NCBI GenBank assembly: GCA_021770065.1
Contig: JAETRR010000040.1
Coordinates: 1 to 36,423 of the forward strand
Origin: Lachnoclostridium sp.
Lineage (GTDB): Bacteria > Bacillota > Clostridia > Lachnospirales > Lachnospiraceae
Length of the DNA stretch: 36,423 nucleotides
Direction: 5' to 3'
The translations under genes were made by a program, and so were the position numbers. Shown here in pieces: positions 34,403-36,423 of this stretch (position 1 is its first letter; each line of letters starts with the position of its first letter). Under the pieces are notes generated by a model, which made no database searches, was not told where the DNA came from, and was given only the letters and a program-made list of their open reading frames with translations.

Positions 34403-34705
34403 ATGAATTTACTGGCAACAGGCGGCGGAAGTATGGGATTTGAAGTAATCCTTTTGTATGTGGTATTAATTGGCGCCATGATGTATTTTATGGCAATCCG
34501 TCCTCAGAAGAAGGAGCAGAAGCGTGTGAACGCCATGCTTTCCACCATGGAGGTGGGCGATGTGGTAGTGACTACCAGCGGATTTTACGGTGTTCTGATT
34601 GATATTACCGAGGACGATGTGATTGTGGAATTCGGAAGCAACCGGAACTGCAGAATTCCGATGAAAAAAGCAGCGATAGCAGAGGTGGAGAAGAGCGATG
34701 AGTAA
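34403..34705 (+). CDS. yajC: Sec translocase accessory subunit YajC
   Basis: This 100-residue protein has one N-terminal membrane helix (FEVILLYVVLIGAMMYFMAI), the RPQKKEQKR basic segment and the cytoplasmic domain MEVGDVVVTTSGFYGVLIDI...VEFGSNRNCRIPMKKAAIAEV, all diagnostic of YajC. It assists SecDF at the SecYEG channel. TAGGAGG precedes ATG 34403. It overlaps gpmI by eight bases. Confidence 0.93.
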   Translation: MNLLATGGGSMGFEVILLYVVLIGAMMYFMAIRPQKKEQKRVNAMLSTMEVGDVVVTTSGFYGVLIDITEDDVIVEFGSNRNCRIPMKKAAIAEVEKSDE

Positions 34706-36236
34706 GAAACCGACAGTATTGATGATTCTGGACGGCTACGGCTTGAATGAGAGAACAGACGGCAATGCGGTAGCCGAGGCAAAGACACCGGTAATGGATA
34801 AGCTGATGGCAGAGTATCCCTTCGTGAAGGGCAATGCAAGTGGACTGGCCGTAGGGCTTCCCGACGGACAGATGGGCAACTCCGAGGTGGGACATTTGAA
34901 CATGGGCGCGGGCCGTATTGTATACCAGGAGCTGACCCGTATCACCAAGGAGATTGAGGACGGTGTATTTTTTGAAAACGAAGCACTGGTAAAGGCAGTA
35001 GAGAATGCAAAGGCAAAGGATTCCGCCCTCCATATGTACGGACTTGTATCCGACGGCGGCGTACACAGCCACAACACCCATATTTACGGTCTTTTGGAGC
35101 TGGCAAAGCGTCATGGGCTTAAGAAGGTCTACGTTCATTGCTTCCTGGATGGAAGAGACACACCGCCGACTTCCGGCAAGGATTACGTACAGGAGCTTGT
35201 GGACAAGATGGCCGAGATTGGTGTAGGTGAGGTAGCTTCTGTCATGGGACGCTACTATGCCATGGATCGTGACAATCGCTGGGATCGCGTGGAGCTGGCT
35301 TACAAGGCTCTCACAAAGGGCGAGGGAGTAGAAGCGGCAGACGGCGTCAGCGCCATTGCGGCCTCCTATGAGAAGGGCGTCAACGATGAATTCGTAGTTC
35401 CGGCTGTTGTGATGAAGGACGGGAAGCCTCTGGCAACCATTCAGGACGGAGATTCCATTATCTTTTATAACTTCCGTCCCGACCGTGCAAGAGAGATTAC
35501 AAGAGCATTCTGTGACGATGAGTTTACAGGCTTTGCAAGAGAGAAAAAGCTTGATCTCACCTATGTATGCTTTACGGAATACGATGTGACTATCCCGAAT
35601 AAACTGGTAGCATTTCATAAGGTAGAGCTTCACAATACCTTTGGCGAGTATCTGGCAGCTCACAAAAAGACACAGGCACGTATTGCCGAGACCGAGAAGT
35701 ATGCACATGTAACCTTCTTCTTTAACGGCGGTGTGGAAGAGCCAAACGAAGGAGAGGACCGCATTCTTGTGAAGTCTCCCAAGGTTGCCACCTATGATCT
35801 GCAGCCGGAGATGAGTGCTTACGGTGTCTGCGACAAGCTGGTGGAGGCCATTAAGTCCCAAAAGTATGACGTAATTATCATTAACTTTGCCAACCCGGAT
35901 ATGGTAGGCCATACGGGAATCGAGGCTGCGGCTATAAAAGCTGTGGAAGCCGTGGACGAATGTGTGGGCAGAGCCGTAGAAGCCATAAAAGAGACAGACG
36001 GCCAGATGTTTATCTGCGCGGACCACGGCAATGCAGAGCAGCTTGTGGACTATAGCACAGGCGCACCCTTTACGGCACATACCACCAATCCGGTGCCCTT
36101 CATCCTGGTAAATGCAGACCCGGCTTACAAGCTGCGCGAGGGCGGCTGTCTGGCGGATATCATTCCCACACTGATTGAGCTGATGGGCATGGAACAGCCG
36201 GCAGAGATGACAGGAAAATCGCTTTTGGTAAAATAA
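34698..36236 (+). CDS. gpmI: 2,3-bisphosphoglycerate-independent phosphoglycerate mutase
   Basis: This 512-residue Mn-dependent mutase interconverts 3- and 2-phosphoglycerate in glycolysis. The metal-site Asp is in LMILDGYG (Asp 12) and the catalytic Ser 62 is in MGNSEVGHLNMGAGR. Further motifs are HCFLDGRDTPP, GRYYAMDRDNRWDR, FYNFRPDRARE, NPDMVGHTG and ICADHGNAE. Full length. The start at ATG 34698 lies within the yajC end (8-base overlap), so the pair is translationally coupled; the other glycolytic genes are not in the window. It has its own terminator. Confidence 0.97.
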   Translation: MSKKPTVLMILDGYGLNERTDGNAVAEAKTPVMDKLMAEYPFVKGNASGLAVGLPDGQMGNSEVGHLNMGAGRIVYQELTRITKEIEDGVFFENEALVKAVENAKAKDSALHMYGLVSDGGVHSHNTHIYGLLELAKRHGLKKVYVHCFLDGRDTPPTSGKDYVQELVDKMAEIGVGEVASVMGRYYAMDRDNRWDRVELAYKALTKGEGVEAADGVSAIAASYEKGVNDEFVVPAVVMKDGKPLATIQDGDSIIFYNFRPDRAREITRAFCDDEFTGFAREKKLDLTYVCFTEYDVTIPNKLVAFHKVELHNTFGEYLAAHKKTQARIAETEKYAHVTFFFNGGVEEPNEGEDRILVKSPKVATYDLQPEMSAYGVCDKLVEAIKSQKYDVIIINFANPDMVGHTGIEAAAIKAVEAVDECVGRAVEAIKETDGQMFICADHGNAEQLVDYSTGAPFTAHTTNPVPFILVNADPAYKLREGGCLADIIPTLIELMGMEQPAEMTGKSLLVK

Positions 36237-36248
36237 GAGTTTCATTAA

Positions 36249-36306
36249 GGAGTTATCGGGAAATTAGAAAAAGTTTGCTGTCCTATTTCCCGGCAGCTCC
36301 TTTTTT
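36249..36306 (+). terminator. Rho-independent terminator after gpmI
   Basis: GGAG-TT-ATCGGGAAATTAG (36249-36267) pairs with the 36283-36300 region (CTATTTCCCG, CTCC), with minor bulges, followed by TTTTTT at 36301-36306. Confidence 0.85.
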
Positions 36307-36340
36307 CACTTTATAGGAAATTCCGAGTTTTGGAAACACA

Positions 36341-36385
36341 AAAAAGAACAGGAGTTTACCGAACATATGTTAGATAAACTCCTGT
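36341..36385 (-). terminator. Terminator for a minus-strand gene beyond the window
   Basis: ACAGGAGTTTA at 36348-36358 pairs perfectly with 36375-36385. On the minus strand it is followed by TTCTTTTTTG, a good U-run. This implies a converging gene ending near or beyond the right edge; no coding sequence could be identified in 36386-36423. Confidence 0.6.
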
Positions 36386-36423
36386 CTGGGGACAACAATA
36401 AGACGACACGGTTTAGAAGATAT

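Noticed and set aside
34234..34443. 69-residue frame across the yajC leader hairpin
   Set aside because: It runs into the yajC gene out of frame and is explained by the palindrome.
34605..36245. 546-residue open frame on the minus strand opposite gpmI
   Set aside because: It mirrors gpmI in full, has no family-like segments, and is explained by the codon bias of gpmI.

Overview
The window looks like chromosomal DNA from a gut-type Clostridia, most likely Lachnospiraceae. The evidence is AGGAGG-type ribosome sites, moderate G+C with A+T-rich islands, a DUF1836 protein, KTGD-type cell-wall sorting signals, a clostridial-type SOS box, and the recA-recX then yajC-gpmI order. No rRNA, tRNA, CRISPR array or recognisable transposase gene was seen.

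Layout. (1) 1-1182: a TraX-family membrane protein with its own terminator. (2) 1251-6671: a complete peptide/nickel-type ABC importer operon (lipoprotein binding protein, two permeases, two ATPases). (3) 6761-8023: thioredoxin and a thioredoxin-reductase-like flavoprotein that lacks the usual NADPH motifs. Both genes are followed by palindromic repeat elements, and one of these elements supplies the last codons of trxA. (4) 8287-10005: a DUF1836 protein and a convergent PucR/CdaR-type regulator share a bidirectional terminator. (5) 10150-10380: a very large perfect-arm hairpin. (6) 10569-24544: a surface module with a membrane-anchored accessory protein, a 2129-residue VWA/SpaA-domain adhesin or pilin-like protein, a small A+T-rich cassette ending in a retropepsin-like protein, and a 1500-residue beta-solenoid/MBG-type surface protein. 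No sortase gene is present.

(7) 24761-32278: an accessory island that resembles a defence island. It holds a YwgA/Panacea-like small protein coupled to an HD-domain phosphohydrolase, an N-terminally shortened AAA-ATPase/PD-(D/E)XK protein, and a 1312-residue NACHT (STAND) NTPase. (8) 32412-36306: the housekeeping block, with SOS-controlled recA-recX, then yajC-gpmI preceded by a long structured leader.

The most interesting parts are the accessory island beside recA, the retropepsin cassette between the two giant surface proteins, the atypical thioredoxin reductase, and at least four unrelated-looking palindromic elements close to gene ends or leaders. Functional statements are based on motifs recognised by eye. 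No database search was possible.
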